64,000 nucleotides of DNA from Synechococcus sp. BL107 (lineage in GTDB: Bacteria > Cyanobacteriota > Cyanobacteriia > PCC-6307 > Cyanobiaceae), in the NCBI RefSeq assembly GCF_000153805.1, contig NZ_DS022298.1, forward strand, positions 965,137 through 1,029,136. Reading direction: 5' to 3'. Numbering within the stretch: the stretch's first letter is position 1; each line of letters opens with the position of its first letter. Under the pieces are notes generated by a model that did no database searches, was not told the DNA's origin, and saw only the letters and a program-made list of their open reading frames with translations. Of the stretch, positions 52,488 to 61,788 are shown piece by piece. Position numbers and translations under genes: made by a program.

Positions 52488-53807
52488 TTAAGCGCTTAGG
52501 AGGGCTCGCTTCGGACCATGGATCGGATCTTCCACCACAATCGTTTGATCTCGGCTCGCACCAAGGGAGACGATGGCGATCGGCACCTCCATGAGATCAG
52601 CCAAAAAGCGCAGGTAGTCCATTGCTGCCTTCGGTAGATCCTCAAGCTTTCGGCATTCTTCCGTGGAACACTGCCACCCCTTCATCGTTTCAAAAATGGG
52701 TTTGCAGCGGGCGAAATCATCGGAGCTGCTCGGGAAATACTCGATTCGTTCACCGTCGAGTTCGTAGGCCACGCACACCTGGATCTCATCCATTTCGTCG
52801 AGCACATCGAGCTTGGTGATCGCCAAACAGTCCAGACCGTTCACTTGAACGGCATAGCGGCCAATAACCCCATCGAACCAACCGCAGCGGCGGCGGCGGC
52901 CGGTGGTGGTACCGAATTCACCCCCACGTTCAGTGAGCTGGTCATTGAGGCTGCCGCTGAGCTCAGTCGGGAATGGTCCTTCCCCCACCCGCGTCGTGTA
53001 GGCCTTGGCAACACCAATGACACGGTCGATAAGGGTGGGACCGACGCCTGCACCAATGCAGGCTCCACCGGAAACTGGATTGGAGGATGTGACGTACGGG
53101 TATGTGCCGTGGTCGAGGTCCAACAGCGTGCCTTGGGCACCTTCAAACAGAATGTTTTTACGAGCTTTTGCTGCGCTGTGGATCGCGCGCGTGCAATCCA
53201 CAACGTGCTTAGAGAGCCGTTCGCCGTATCCCAAGTACTCCTGGATGACGGCTTCTCCATCGAGAGGTTCGATGCCGTAAATCTTCGCTAGCAGCTCATT
53301 TTTTTCCTTGAGTGGGCCTTCCAGTCGGTTGCGGAGTCGCTGCTCATCGAGCAGATCGATCACTCGGATTCCACTGCGCTGTGATTTGTCGGCGTAGGTG
53401 GGGCCAATGCCTCGGCCCGTGGTGCCGATCCGGCGATCACCACGCTGTTTTTCCATCGCCAGATCAAGAAGGCGGTGGTACGGCATGGTCACGTGGGCAG
53501 ACGACGCCAGCTGAAGCCCTGAAATATCGATGTCATTCGCGAGCAGCATGTCCAGCTCGCCAAGCATCACCTTGGGATCCACCACCGTTCCCGGTCCGAT
53601 CAGACAGATGGTGTCTGGGTAAAGGATTCCGGAGGGGATGAGATGAAGTTTGAGCACACGCCCGTCAACGACGATCGTGTGCCCAGCATTCACACCCCCC
53701 TGATATCGCACCACCACATCGGCGGAGCGGCTCAGGAGATCGGTGATCTTTCCTTTTCCTTCGTCACCCCATTGAGCGCCGATGACGACAACATTGGCCA
53801 AGGACAC
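52488..53807 (-). CDS. purA: Adenylosuccinate synthetase
   Basis: 439 aa. First committed step from IMP to AMP. The GTP-binding [17 protein letters not shown] is at residues 10-26, with [14 protein letters not shown], the [20 protein letters not shown] region and [20 protein letters not shown]. Full length. It is upstream of the PfkB kinase gene; together the two handle adenine nucleotide production and perhaps salvage. Confidence 0.97.
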   Translation of the reverse strand: MSLANVVVIGAQWGDEGKGKITDLLSRSADVVVRYQGGVNAGHTIVVDGRVLKLHLIPSGILYPDTICLIGPGTVVDPKVMLGELDMLLANDIDISGLQLASSAHVTMPYHRLLDLAMEKQRGDRRIGTTGRGIGPTYADKSQRSGIRVIDLLDEQRLRNRLEGPLKEKNELLAKIYGIEPLDGEAVIQEYLGYGERLSKHVVDCTRAIHSAAKARKNILFEGAQGTLLDLDHGTYPYVTSSNPVSGGACIGAGVGPTLIDRVIGVAKAYTTRVGEGPFPTELSGSLNDQLTERGGEFGTTTGRRRRCGWFDGVIGRYAVQVNGLDCLAITKLDVLDEMDEIQVCVAYELDGERIEYFPSSSDDFARCKPIFETMKGWQCSTEECRKLEDLPKAAMDYLRFLADLMEVPIAIVSLGASRDQTIVVEDPIHGPKRALLSA

Positions 53808-53892
53808 GGCGGCCCGAAGCCGCAGATCTGCACAATCCGCGAGTATTTCAGATCCAGTGTCCCTACGTCAAAAGTTGTTGTTTTTTGTGGGA

Positions 53893-54318
53893 TCAAGTTC
53901 CCCGAACAACTGCCTTTTGAGCCTTGGTTAATTCCTTGGCTAGACGATCATGCAAAGCCTCTGGGAGGGGGCGATTCGCATAATTGGCGTAATGGCCTGC
54001 AAGGGAATTAAGCGCCGTTTGCATCGTTGTGAAGGAGCTCAGACCGTTCACGCGTGGCTGGGGGCGATAACGCGACACGTAGTCGGTGATCAGTGACCGT
54101 GCGTCGTTTTCCGCTTGTGCATGGCTTGGATCGTCCTGGGGGATATCGATCACTTCGAGAATTGTTTGGGCGACCGAGATCGTGTCATCGGCGTAGTTGC
54201 CTGTCAGCCGAGCATCTGGGTCGCCACTACAAGCGGTCAGCAGCAAACACAGACCCAATCCAAGGGCGACAGCTGCCTTCGTGAGGGGTTTGAACAGGCG
54301 AGCCAGTGCTGAGAGCAT
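53893..54318 (-). CDS. psb27: Photosystem II assembly lipoprotein Psb27
   Basis: 141 aa. The lipoprotein signal peptide ends LCLLLTACSGDPDARLTGNY, with the lipidated Cys near residue 30. The mature four-helix domain has the typical DTISVAQTILEVIDIPQDDP and YRPQPRVNGLSSFTTMQTAL. Psb27 binds CP43 in the lumen and helps assemble and repair photosystem II. Its promoter lies in the 24 bp after proS or further upstream inside it. Confidence 0.94.
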   Translation of the reverse strand: MLSALARLFKPLTKAAVALGLGLCLLLTACSGDPDARLTGNYADDTISVAQTILEVIDIPQDDPSHAQAENDARSLITDYVSRYRPQPRVNGLSSFTTMQTALNSLAGHYANYANRPLPEALHDRLAKELTKAQKAVVRGT

Positions 54319-54342
54319 GACACCGTTGAGAGTTGTCGAACT

Positions 54343-56124
54343 TTAAGGGCGCAGTGTGCTCAGCAGTTCATTCAGAGCATCTGCATGGGGCAGCTTCTGC
54401 ACCCCACGGTTGGCGCGCTCGACCAATTCAACGACCCCGTCGCCTGCATCACGACCCACAACAACGCGCCAGGGAATACCGATGAGATCGGCGTCTTTGA
54501 ACTTCACACCGGCCCGTTCCTTGCGGTCATCGAACAGTGCATCCACCCCAGCTGCAAGCAGTTGCTCATAGAGCGACTCGCCCAGTTCGGCCTGGGTTTG
54601 GTCCTGCATATTGGCCACCACAACGATCGCTTCGTAGGGGGCAATGGCCGGAGGCCAACAGATACCTGCGTCGTCGTGGTGTTGTTCAACGGCTGCTTGG
54701 GCTAGCCGTGAAATTCCAATGCCGTAGCAGCCCATCCAAAAGTGTTCGGTCTTACCGGCTTCGTTGGTGAAGCGGCTATCCATGGCCTCGGAATACTTCC
54801 GACCCAGTTGAAAAATGTGTCCCACTTCGATACCCCGCTTCTCGATCAGGTGAGCCTCAGGGTTATGAACACAGGCTTCACCGGCGCGCGCCTTGCGTAG
54901 GTCGAGGCTTTTGGGCGTGCCACCGAGATCGTCCCAGGTGACGGAGATGCGGTGCTGATCGGTTTGATTTGCCCCACAGATCATGCGATCCATTGCTGCG
55001 GCTGTGCCATCGGTGCAACGCAGAAATTGTTTCGTCCAGCTCCGTGCTGAGCGCAATACAGCGTCGTTCAAGTCCGGTCCGATAAAGCCGAGTGGGATGG
55101 TGTCAATGCCTTGTTTGTCCAGGTCTTCAGCTTGGATCGGACGGCAGTCGAGGATGTCTTGCCCCGTTAAGCGCCCCACGGCATTAATCAATTTCACCTC
55201 GTTGAGGTCTTGATCCCCCCGCAAGCTGATCAGAAGGGGCTGTTCAACGCCGTCGTCTAAGCGGGCTATGAACAGTAAAACCTTGATGAGTTGGCTGGGA
55301 TGCCAGCCATGGGACTGGCAAAGCACGTCGATGCTGGTTTCGTTTGGTGTGCTGATGAGCTCCATCGCAGCCCCATCGAGATCCATCGCCTTGGAAGGAA
55401 CCGAGATGGCCTTTTCTTGGTTCGCGGCATAGGTGCCGTCGTCACTCAACAAGATCAGGTCTTCGCCTGCATCGGCGGTGACCATGAACTCTTGAGAGGC
55501 TGCACCACCGATCGCGCCGCTGTCGGCATCCACGGGTACTGCTGCCAAGCCGCAGCGCTCAAAAATGCGTCGATAGGCCTGATCCATGTCCAGATAGGTG
55601 TTCCGGAGATCGGCCTCGCTGGCATGAAACGAATAGGCGTCTTTCATGATGAATTCGCGCCCACGCATGAGCCCAAAACGGGGGCGAATTTCATCCCGAA
55701 ATTTGGTTTGGACCTGGTAGAGGTTGACCGGCAGCTGTTTGTAGGACTGCAACAGGTCCCCAGCGAGACTGGTCACGACTTCTTCGTGGGTGGGTCCTAA
55801 CCCCAGTTCTCGCCCTTGTCGGTCCTCAAGGTGGAACATGATTCCCTCCCCGGCGGTGTAGCCCTGCCATCGGCCACTGCGTTGCCAAAGTTCTGCGGGA
55901 TGAAGCTGAGGAAGAAGGGTCTCTTGGGCTCCGGCTTTGTTGAGTTCGTCTCGAACGATGGCCGTGATCCGCTGGATCACTTTCCACATCAATGGAAGGT
56001 ATCCGTAGATACCTGAACCAACCCTGCGGATGTAGCCCCCACGCAAGAGCAATTGGTGCGAGGCAATCTCTGCTTCTGCTGGCACATCCCTGAGCGTCAC
56101 CAGCAACAGGCGGGAGACGCGCAT
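54343..56124 (-). CDS. proS: Prolyl-tRNA synthetase
   Basis: 593 aa class II synthetase of the bacterial type with an inserted editing domain. Motif 2/3-like stretches are RPRFGLMRGREFIMKDAYSF and WMGCYGIGISRLAQAAVEQH, and the editing domain begins around SKAMDLDGAAMELISTPN. Full length. It lies directly upstream of psb27, same strand. Confidence 0.96.
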   Translation of the reverse strand: MRVSRLLLVTLRDVPAEAEIASHQLLLRGGYIRRVGSGIYGYLPLMWKVIQRITAIVRDELNKAGAQETLLPQLHPAELWQRSGRWQGYTAGEGIMFHLEDRQGRELGLGPTHEEVVTSLAGDLLQSYKQLPVNLYQVQTKFRDEIRPRFGLMRGREFIMKDAYSFHASEADLRNTYLDMDQAYRRIFERCGLAAVPVDADSGAIGGAASQEFMVTADAGEDLILLSDDGTYAANQEKAISVPSKAMDLDGAAMELISTPNETSIDVLCQSHGWHPSQLIKVLLFIARLDDGVEQPLLISLRGDQDLNEVKLINAVGRLTGQDILDCRPIQAEDLDKQGIDTIPLGFIGPDLNDAVLRSARSWTKQFLRCTDGTAAAMDRMICGANQTDQHRISVTWDDLGGTPKSLDLRKARAGEACVHNPEAHLIEKRGIEVGHIFQLGRKYSEAMDSRFTNEAGKTEHFWMGCYGIGISRLAQAAVEQHHDDAGICWPPAIAPYEAIVVVANMQDQTQAELGESLYEQLLAAGVDALFDDRKERAGVKFKDADLIGIPWRVVVGRDAGDGVVELVERANRGVQKLPHADALNELLSTLRP

Positions 56125-56330
56125 GGAAAAGAGCTCAAGGAGTTTTGGAAGCTATCACCGGCTTGATCTGGTGCCGCTGGCGGAAGTGTCTGTTTCCCTT
56201 GAATACCCCTGTACGACCTGAGTCTCAACTGCTACCGTCCGGACCATCAAGCCGTAGAGCGCGAAGTTCAATGTTCCCTCGATCTGTTGAAAGTGTGGCC
56301 TCACAAATTCAACAATCAGTTGATATCTCG

Positions 56331-56738
56331 ATGGAAACTCCCATCGTTCCAGCGCAATCTGACGCTCTTGTTGGCATTGACGATGTCCAAAAATCTTTAA
56401 ATCGTTCCCGGGCTTCGGTGTATCGCTACACCAACACTGACCCCCGAAATCTCAACCCTCCTTTTAATCCGCGCAAGCTCAATCCCGAGTATCGAAGCGA
56501 TCAAAAAGATCCTCTTTATTTCCACCCCAACGAGGTTGCTCGCTTTGCCAAGGATGTGCTCCGGATCAAGGAGGTCACTGTTGAGGTCTTGAACTCCCCC
56601 TCAACAGCAACGCAGCAAATGCTCGGAGCCATCCTCGAGGAGCTCAGAGGAATTCGTGCTCATCTTGAAGGTTCCGGAGAGGAAGCACCGTCTGATCTTG
56701 CAGCGCGTCGCGATCGTCAAGACCGCCCTGCGGCGTAA
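56331..56738 (+). CDS. Helix-turn-helix-like conserved cyanobacterial protein
   Basis: About 135 aa from ATG METPIVPAQSDALVGIDDVQ. The core (VQKSLNRSRASVYRYTNTDP, then PRNLNPPFNPRKLNPEYRSD) looks like a MerR/resolvase-type DNA-binding segment. The C-terminus is helical, with a coiled-coil-like stretch (TQQMLGAILEELRGIRAHLE) and a basic tail. Related proteins are sometimes called resolvases, but there is no catalytic domain here. An upstream ATG at 56271 could add 20 residues. It is divergent from proS. Confidence 0.6.
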   Translation: METPIVPAQSDALVGIDDVQKSLNRSRASVYRYTNTDPRNLNPPFNPRKLNPEYRSDQKDPLYFHPNEVARFAKDVLRIKEVTVEVLNSPSTATQQMLGAILEELRGIRAHLEGSGEEAPSDLAARRDRQDRPAA

Positions 56739-56813
56739 CGACGCAATCGGTGACAGACTGGTTGGCATCTTTTAACGACGAGTTGTGGATGCTGCTCTGC
56801 AGCGTCCGATTCC

Positions 56814-57074
56814 ATGGCTTCAGACCCATCATTCCCACCCGGTGACGACGGCATCTCTGCCGCTGACTCTGATGAACCGTTCAGTCCGAGGGCACAAATT
56901 ACTGTGATAACAGGGGTGTTGATCGCTTGCTTCAGCCTCGGAGCACCACTGGCTGCTGTCATCACAGATCGTTCGATTTCGCCATCTCGACTGATCCCCA
57001 CCTCCTTGGATCGTCATGAATCTCCGCCATCTGCCCCCGTCTCCCTCACCAGGGTTGATCAACCTTCTCGTTGA
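56814..57074 (+). CDS. Small single-span membrane protein overlapping ppa-like gene
   Basis: 86 aa. Acidic N-terminus (FPPGDDGISAADSDEPFSPR), then one hydrophobic helix (QITVITGVLIACFSLGAPLA) and a basic, Pro/Ser-rich tail. No family recognised. Its last 59 bases are shared, in another frame, with the start of the pyrophosphatase homologue, so one of the two starts may be misjudged. If real, it may be coupled to that gene. Confidence 0.5.
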   Translation: MASDPSFPPGDDGISAADSDEPFSPRAQITVITGVLIACFSLGAPLAAVITDRSISPSRLIPTSLDRHESPPSAPVSLTRVDQPSR

Positions 57075-57525
57075 AATTCCCGCGGGAAGTCGCAACAAGT
57101 ATGAATATTGCGCCAAATCGGGAGTGATGGTTCTTGATCGGGTCTTGCACGCATCAGTGCGATATCCATTCGACTATGGATTTATCCCAAATACGTTGGC
57201 CGAAGACGGCTCTCCCCTCGACGCCATGGTGATCATGGCGGAGCCAACTTTTGCGGGATGTTTGATTCGGGCCCGCCCCATTGGGCTTCTTGATATGAAA
57301 GATCACGGTGTCTATGACGGCAAAATCCTGTGTGTGCCAGATGCCGACCCGCGACAAGCCTCCATCAGCAGCATTCGCCAGATCGGCGCATCACGGCTTG
57401 AAGACGTCGCTGAATTTTTCCGCACTTACCGCAATTTGGACGGACGAGTCGTGACGATTAGCGGTTGGCGGGACGTCCATGCCGTGCAGCCATTACTGGA
57501 CTCCTGCATTGAGGCCGCGAATTGA
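57016..57525 (+). CDS. Divergent family I pyrophosphatase homologue
   Basis: 169 aa. The fold is clear: INLLVEIPAGSRNKYEYCAK, RYPFDYGFIPNTLAEDG, then GLLDMKDHGVYDGKILCVPD. Against E. coli PPase numbering, E20, K29, E31, R43, Y51, Y55, D65, D70, D97, D102, K104 and Y141 are kept. The Asp at the D67 position is Ser (DGSPLD), and K142 is Arg (TYRNLD). D67 is the proposed general base, so activity may be reduced or altered. It is one of two homologues in the window, the other at 36.9 kb being intact. Confidence 0.8.
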   Translation: MNLRHLPPSPSPGLINLLVEIPAGSRNKYEYCAKSGVMVLDRVLHASVRYPFDYGFIPNTLAEDGSPLDAMVIMAEPTFAGCLIRARPIGLLDMKDHGVYDGKILCVPDADPRQASISSIRQIGASRLEDVAEFFRTYRNLDGRVVTISGWRDVHAVQPLLDSCIEAAN

Positions 57526-57595
57526 TCTGAGATTGGTCCCCTCTGGAAGGCCAGATGCTTGTAAGTTGGTGCGCACTAGAGATCCAGCAGAACCC

Positions 57596-57955
57596 GTGCC
57601 CACCATCCGATTTGAGCAGGAAGGAGAACAGGTTGGGTGCATTGAGGGTGCAAATCTCCGCAGGGCGTCCTTGGACGCCGGAATTAATCCCTACAAGAGC
57701 CTCAATAACCTCAACAATTGCAGTGGTGTTGGCCAATGCGGCACCTGTGTCATGGAAGTGGTGGAGGGTCAAGAAAACCTGTCTCCCCGCAGCGACGTGG
57801 AAGAGGTTTACCTCGCCGATCGCCCCGCCAATTTCCGCCTCAGCTGCCGTACAACCGTGTTTGGTGACATCACGGTGCGCACCAAGCCTGAAGAGGGAGT
57901 CGGTCGCGGCTCGAACAGCCTTGTTGGTGCCATCAAGTCGTTGTTTGGCCGCTGA
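57596..57955 (+). CDS. [2Fe-2S] ferredoxin
   Basis: About 119 aa from a GTG (PTIRFEQEGEQVGCIEGANL). The cluster site is NCSGVGQCGTC, with Cx5Cx2C spacing, and a fourth Cys in RLSCRTTVFGD. The spacing is closer to bacterial/adrenodoxin-type ferredoxins than to the photosynthetic PetF. A C-terminal 25-residue tail (VGRGSNSLVGAIKSLFGR) follows the domain. It is 71 bp downstream of the pyrophosphatase homologue, and an ArsC/Spx gene starts 3 bp later. Its electron partners are unknown. Confidence 0.8.
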   Translation: MPTIRFEQEGEQVGCIEGANLRRASLDAGINPYKSLNNLNNCSGVGQCGTCVMEVVEGQENLSPRSDVEEVYLADRPANFRLSCRTTVFGDITVRTKPEEGVGRGSNSLVGAIKSLFGR

Positions 57956-57957
57956 TC

Positions 57958-58320
57958 TTGGCTGAATCGCTTCAGGTTTACAGCTACAACCGCTGCAGTA
58001 CCTGCCGAAAAGCGTTGGCTTGGCTTGTGGATCAAGGAATCGCCCACGATGTGCACGACATCGTGGAAACTCCTCCTTCTCGAAAGGATCTTGATGCTGC
58101 CCACGCCTTTTTGGGCGACAGGAAGTTGTTGTTCAATACCAGTGGTCAGAGCTACCGCACCCTTGGATCCTCTGTGGTGAAAGCCATGTCGGACTCTGAA
58201 GCCCTCGCTGCCTTAGCGAAAGACGGAAAGTTGATCAAACGACCGTTTGTGAAGCGGTCCGATGGATCTTTTCTGGTTGGCTTCAAACCGGAGGTTTGGG
58301 CGTCTGGTCTGCAGGACTGA
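57958..58320 (+). CDS. ArsC/Spx family thioredoxin-fold protein
   Basis: 120 aa from TTG. The CxxC-like motif is in YNRCSTCRKALAWLVDQGI, near residues 11-29, and LIKRPFVKRSDGSFLVGFKP near the C-terminus is the second family hallmark. Members include arsenate reductase ArsC and the regulator Spx; which applies is not clear, as arsenate reductases and Spx proteins share this pattern. It follows the ferredoxin closely. The end overlaps the converging membrane protein gene by 38 bp. Confidence 0.75.
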   Translation: MAESLQVYSYNRCSTCRKALAWLVDQGIAHDVHDIVETPPSRKDLDAAHAFLGDRKLLFNTSGQSYRTLGSSVVKAMSDSEALAALAKDGKLIKRPFVKRSDGSFLVGFKPEVWASGLQD

Positions 58321-59788
58321 AATTCAGCCCATCCAATTCACGAATCAGAGCATCAACATCATCTTGATCCCTGAATTGGCGGAATCCAGATCGCTTGAGG
58401 TCCTCCAAAAAGGAGGTGAGAAGGTCTTGGCTGCGTTCTAAGACGGGTCCTTGTTCCAAGATCACGGCCAGTTCTTCCCAGAGACGGTCGAGGGCATCAG
58501 TTCCGAGTGTTTCCAGCACCTGATCCCGTTGACCAATTCGGTTGCCAGCTCCTCGAGACACATCCAATACGGAATCCACCATCCCTGTTGCAAGTTGTCG
58601 GCTGAATTCAGCCTCGGCGGATTGAAGTGCTGCCACACGACGGAGCGGTTCAGGCATCACGCTCCGACTCAAGCTTTGCTGGAGCAAATGGCCGATCAAA
58701 GCCACAAGTTGGGGTCGTAAAGCGGGCCCAACTTTGGTTAACAACAGCGGAAGCCAAAGTCTGAGGAGCTCGAGTAGTTCCTGGTCCTCGTTTGCATCGC
58801 TGGTTTGATGGCTGCAGAGGCCGCGCACCCGCTCCGGTAGTTGAGGGGATCGGATGAGCTGTTGAAAGGTATCCACCACGCGAATGGTGATCACCTCGAA
58901 GAGCTCGACGGCCAAGAGAGCCACAACGCCGCGGCTAATGACTGCACGCAGCGGTTCCAGTTGGATGAGACCAGCTCTGGACAGTCGCTCTGTGACAGGA
59001 ACAAGGCGCATCCAACGGGCGAAGGGAAGCAACAGTGGGAGGTCGATCCATCGTCGTAGAACCGCATCCCGCCAGCGAATCGCTGGGTATCGCGATTTCA
59101 GTCGAAGACAGCGAAGAGCGATGTCCAGCAGAAAAAGCAGCTGAAACGGTGCGTCAACACGCCAACTCAAGTCCGTCGGTCGACCATTTTCGTCAATGCT
59201 TCGCCAGTAGTTGATTTCAACCAGGGGAAGGATTTGTTGGTTCCAAAATTGCCGTTCGCGATTCCACCCGTTCTGATTGATGTGCCCTTGACTGAGCAGC
59301 AAGTCGGCCGATTGTTGCGCTGAGTTCAAGCCGGTCCGAGCTCTCAGGCGGTTTTTCAGTTGGTCGAGGGCTGCCGCATTACTGGAACTCAACAACCGTT
59401 GAGAACTGATGAGGTTTTCCGTCAGCTTTTGTTGTTGCTTCAGCAGCGTGATGCTGGTTAACCCCAGGCTGCTATCGGTTTGGAGTGCTTGGTCGAGGCG
59501 TTTGAACCCATCGAGATAGGCCTGGGTTTCGCGGTGAGGCTCAATCCCTTTCAGTGGATCCAGGACGGGAGTGATGTCGGGGAGCCAGGGCAGGGGAACC
59601 ACGAGTGGAAGGGATGAAACCGGATACAAGTTGCGCTGCAACCAAAAATTTCGGAGCGGGATATAGCTCAGATCCACGAGCACCCAAGCCAAATTCAAGG
59701 TGGCGATGATCGCCACCATCCGGTCCCACCGACGCCAGGCGCCAGCGTTTTGCTGCGGCTTCAGTCCTTGCCAGCGGGGACGGATCAT
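58283..59788 (-). CDS. Conserved cyanobacterial protein of unknown function, membrane-anchored
   Basis: 501 aa. An N-terminal hydrophobic segment (MVAIIATLNLAWVLVDLSYI) is followed by a second candidate membrane stretch around VDAPFQLLFLLDIALRCLRL and long helical regions (LLSSSNAAALDQLKNRLRAR; LLRLWLPLLLTKVGPALRPQ). No catalytic motif recognised. The C-terminus is acidic and helical (FRDQDDVDALIRELDGLNFS). It is divergent from lepB by about 80 bp. Function unknown. Confidence 0.6.
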   Translation of the reverse strand: MIRPRWQGLKPQQNAGAWRRWDRMVAIIATLNLAWVLVDLSYIPLRNFWLQRNLYPVSSLPLVVPLPWLPDITPVLDPLKGIEPHRETQAYLDGFKRLDQALQTDSSLGLTSITLLKQQQKLTENLISSQRLLSSSNAAALDQLKNRLRARTGLNSAQQSADLLLSQGHINQNGWNRERQFWNQQILPLVEINYWRSIDENGRPTDLSWRVDAPFQLLFLLDIALRCLRLKSRYPAIRWRDAVLRRWIDLPLLLPFARWMRLVPVTERLSRAGLIQLEPLRAVISRGVVALLAVELFEVITIRVVDTFQQLIRSPQLPERVRGLCSHQTSDANEDQELLELLRLWLPLLLTKVGPALRPQLVALIGHLLQQSLSRSVMPEPLRRVAALQSAEAEFSRQLATGMVDSVLDVSRGAGNRIGQRDQVLETLGTDALDRLWEELAVILEQGPVLERSQDLLTSFLEDLKRSGFRQFRDQDDVDALIRELDGLNFSPADQTPKPPV

Positions 59789-59866
59789 GACGGATACACG
59801 CTGCTCCTATCGTGGGCGCAAAGAACGAGCTTGCCCACATTGAACGCGGAGAAAGGACCTTCGGGT

Positions 59867-60532
59867 GTGTCAAGCAAAGTCAGTGCCATTTGGGAGTTCT
59901 GGGCCCCCTTTCTATTCACTGTTTCCATCTATCTCCTGATTCGGCAGTTTGCCTTTGAAGCGCGTTACATCCCATCGGGGTCGATGCTTCCAGGCTTGCA
60001 GGTCGGCGACAAATTGATCGTTGAAAAGCTGTCTTACAAAGCGAAGTCTCCACGCCGAGGTGACATCGTTGTGTTCAATTCACCCAGTGCATTTGATCCG
60101 GTTTGGAAGCTGGATGCCGGCCGCCCGGATCCCTTGAAGTGTGGATTGGTCACCTTCCCAGGGGTGAGCTGGGTCGTCGATCGGGTGCTTGTGCAGCGTT
60201 ATCCAGAGTGCGAAGCATGGATCAAGCGTGTTGTTGGGGTGCCTGGTGATGTCATCGAGGTCAATGCTCAAGGGCAGGTCTCGATTAACGGCAAGAAATT
60301 TGAGGAGCCTTACGTCTCTAATTTCTGCATGACCGACCGTGGAATGCCCGGTTGCAAGGGACTGTATGCATCAGTCCCGAAGGGCAACGTGGTGGTTCTT
60401 GGCGATAACCGGCGGAATAGTCAGGACGCCCGTCGCTGGCCAGGGGGACCCTTTCTTCCTGATGATCAAATTATTGGGCGGGCGGTGTTCCGGTTCTGGC
60501 CTCCGGCTCGCATTGGCCCCCTCAGCGATTAA
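59867..60532 (+). CDS. lepB: Signal peptidase I
   Basis: About 221 aa. One N-terminal membrane helix (FLFTVSIYLLIRQFAFEARY) is followed by the catalytic Ser in YIPSGSMLPGLQVGDKLIV and the Lys in AWIKRVVGVPGDVIEVNAQG. The substrate-pocket motif VVLGDNRRNSQDARRWPGGP is also present. It cleaves signal peptides on the trans side of the plasma or thylakoid membrane. I chose the GTG at 59867, which has GGAGAAAGGA upstream; a TTG 27 bp earlier is possible. Its end overlaps the pyrC-like gene by 11 bp. Confidence 0.88.
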   Translation: MSSKVSAIWEFWAPFLFTVSIYLLIRQFAFEARYIPSGSMLPGLQVGDKLIVEKLSYKAKSPRRGDIVVFNSPSAFDPVWKLDAGRPDPLKCGLVTFPGVSWVVDRVLVQRYPECEAWIKRVVGVPGDVIEVNAQGQVSINGKKFEEPYVSNFCMTDRGMPGCKGLYASVPKGNVVVLGDNRRNSQDARRWPGGPFLPDDQIIGRAVFRFWPPARIGPLSD

Positions 60533-61784
60533 GTCCGCAGGCGATCACGCGTCCTGTCAGCACTTGCCCTAGGTACGGCATGTTGGCCCCCCGGGGAGCA
60601 TGGGGGTCGTCCCTGCGGACGGTCCATTGATGGTTGGGATCAAAGAGGAGCCAACGTCGACTGCCAAGGCGTAGTTCTTCCGGTGGTTGATCGATCAGGG
60701 CTGATGGGCCAAAACTCAAGGCCTGCCAAAGGCGTTCAACGGGCGTGTTCCGCTGCCGAACAAGGGCATCCCAAAGGGCCGGTAGAACAAGGTGATGGCC
60801 GCATAGCCCTGGAGGTCGCTGATCCGGGGGTAACAGCATGTCCTCGTCATCGAGGGACACCGCATGAACTGAAATCGCCGTGATGGTTTGACTGAGCACT
60901 GCATCAATAAGCCGTTCTCGGTCCTTGCTTCCCCCCAGGGAGGGGCGAACCCTCCAGCCAGGATTGCCTGCTGCCAGACCATTGCGATCTGCAAGGAGAT
61001 GCCACCAGTTGACGCTGCTTAGTGGCGGATGGTCTCCGAAGGCCACGAGCTGCTCCACTGCTGCAGCGGTGGACAGGTTCATCAGGCGCAATTGTCGATC
61101 GCGATGGCGTTGATGCAACGCCATCAATTGGCTGATGGGGAGCATTTCACTGCTCAAGGGGTCTGGTGGCCATCCAGCCCGCAACGTCTCGACCCCCTCC
61201 CGCACCATGCCAGCGCCCTGTAAGGCGGGGTCTCGCGGGGCGACGAGAATCGGACAACTGCCCATTTCTCCAAGGACCAAGCCCTGTTCCAGTAACTGGG
61301 GTGAAATCAGGGCGTCGTCGTCGGCTAATCCGATAGCGCCGTGTTCGAGCAAGTCACCATGGGGCGCCAACTGTTCGGATGTTCCGCCTTGGCTGAATCC
61401 TCCCCAAAGATGAAGTTGAACGCCATTTTTGGGGTCTTTGGAAAAGCCCTGAAGGCATTCCGGTTGGTCGCGCCATGTTCGGCCGCGGGGCAACAGAGCC
61501 ACCTGCCCATAGCCGGCTGAAGCAGCGCAACGCCGCAGGCTTTCAATCGTTTCCTGATCACCACTGAAGGGTGTTTCCAGAACGGAATGGGGATCGACTA
61601 AGCATGGTGCCACCAGCTGCTCAGACGCTTCTGTGGGCGTTAGCCCTAGGGCCTTGGCCTTCTGACGGGCGTCGCCGTCAAACGCCGTAAGGATGCCCTC
61701 TTCAACCAGCACCGCCCCCTGCTCAACCGACTGTCCGATGCCTCGCAAGATGCGAACCGGATCGAGCAGAAGGGTCTTGTCCAT
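60522..61784 (-). CDS. Dihydroorotase-like protein lacking the metal-binding motif
   Basis: About 420 aa from ATG MDKTLLLDPVRILRGIGQ. Its length and overall layout match amidohydrolases of the dihydroorotase family. The first metal motif, normally DxHxHxREP, reads LVDPHSVLETPF, so one His is missing and no REPG follows. The usual GGxTTxxDMPNT region is replaced by AGYGQVALLPRGRTW. It is therefore probably a non-catalytic homologue, as seen for PyrX in other bacteria. It follows the phosphatase gene by 4 bp on the same strand. Confidence 0.75.
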   Translation of the reverse strand: MDKTLLLDPVRILRGIGQSVEQGAVLVEEGILTAFDGDARQKAKALGLTPTEASEQLVAPCLVDPHSVLETPFSGDQETIESLRRCAASAGYGQVALLPRGRTWRDQPECLQGFSKDPKNGVQLHLWGGFSQGGTSEQLAPHGDLLEHGAIGLADDDALISPQLLEQGLVLGEMGSCPILVAPRDPALQGAGMVREGVETLRAGWPPDPLSSEMLPISQLMALHQRHRDRQLRLMNLSTAAAVEQLVAFGDHPPLSSVNWWHLLADRNGLAAGNPGWRVRPSLGGSKDRERLIDAVLSQTITAISVHAVSLDDEDMLLPPDQRPPGLCGHHLVLPALWDALVRQRNTPVERLWQALSFGPSALIDQPPEELRLGSRRWLLFDPNHQWTVRRDDPHAPRGANMPYLGQVLTGRVIACGLNR

Positions 61785-61788
61785 GTAG

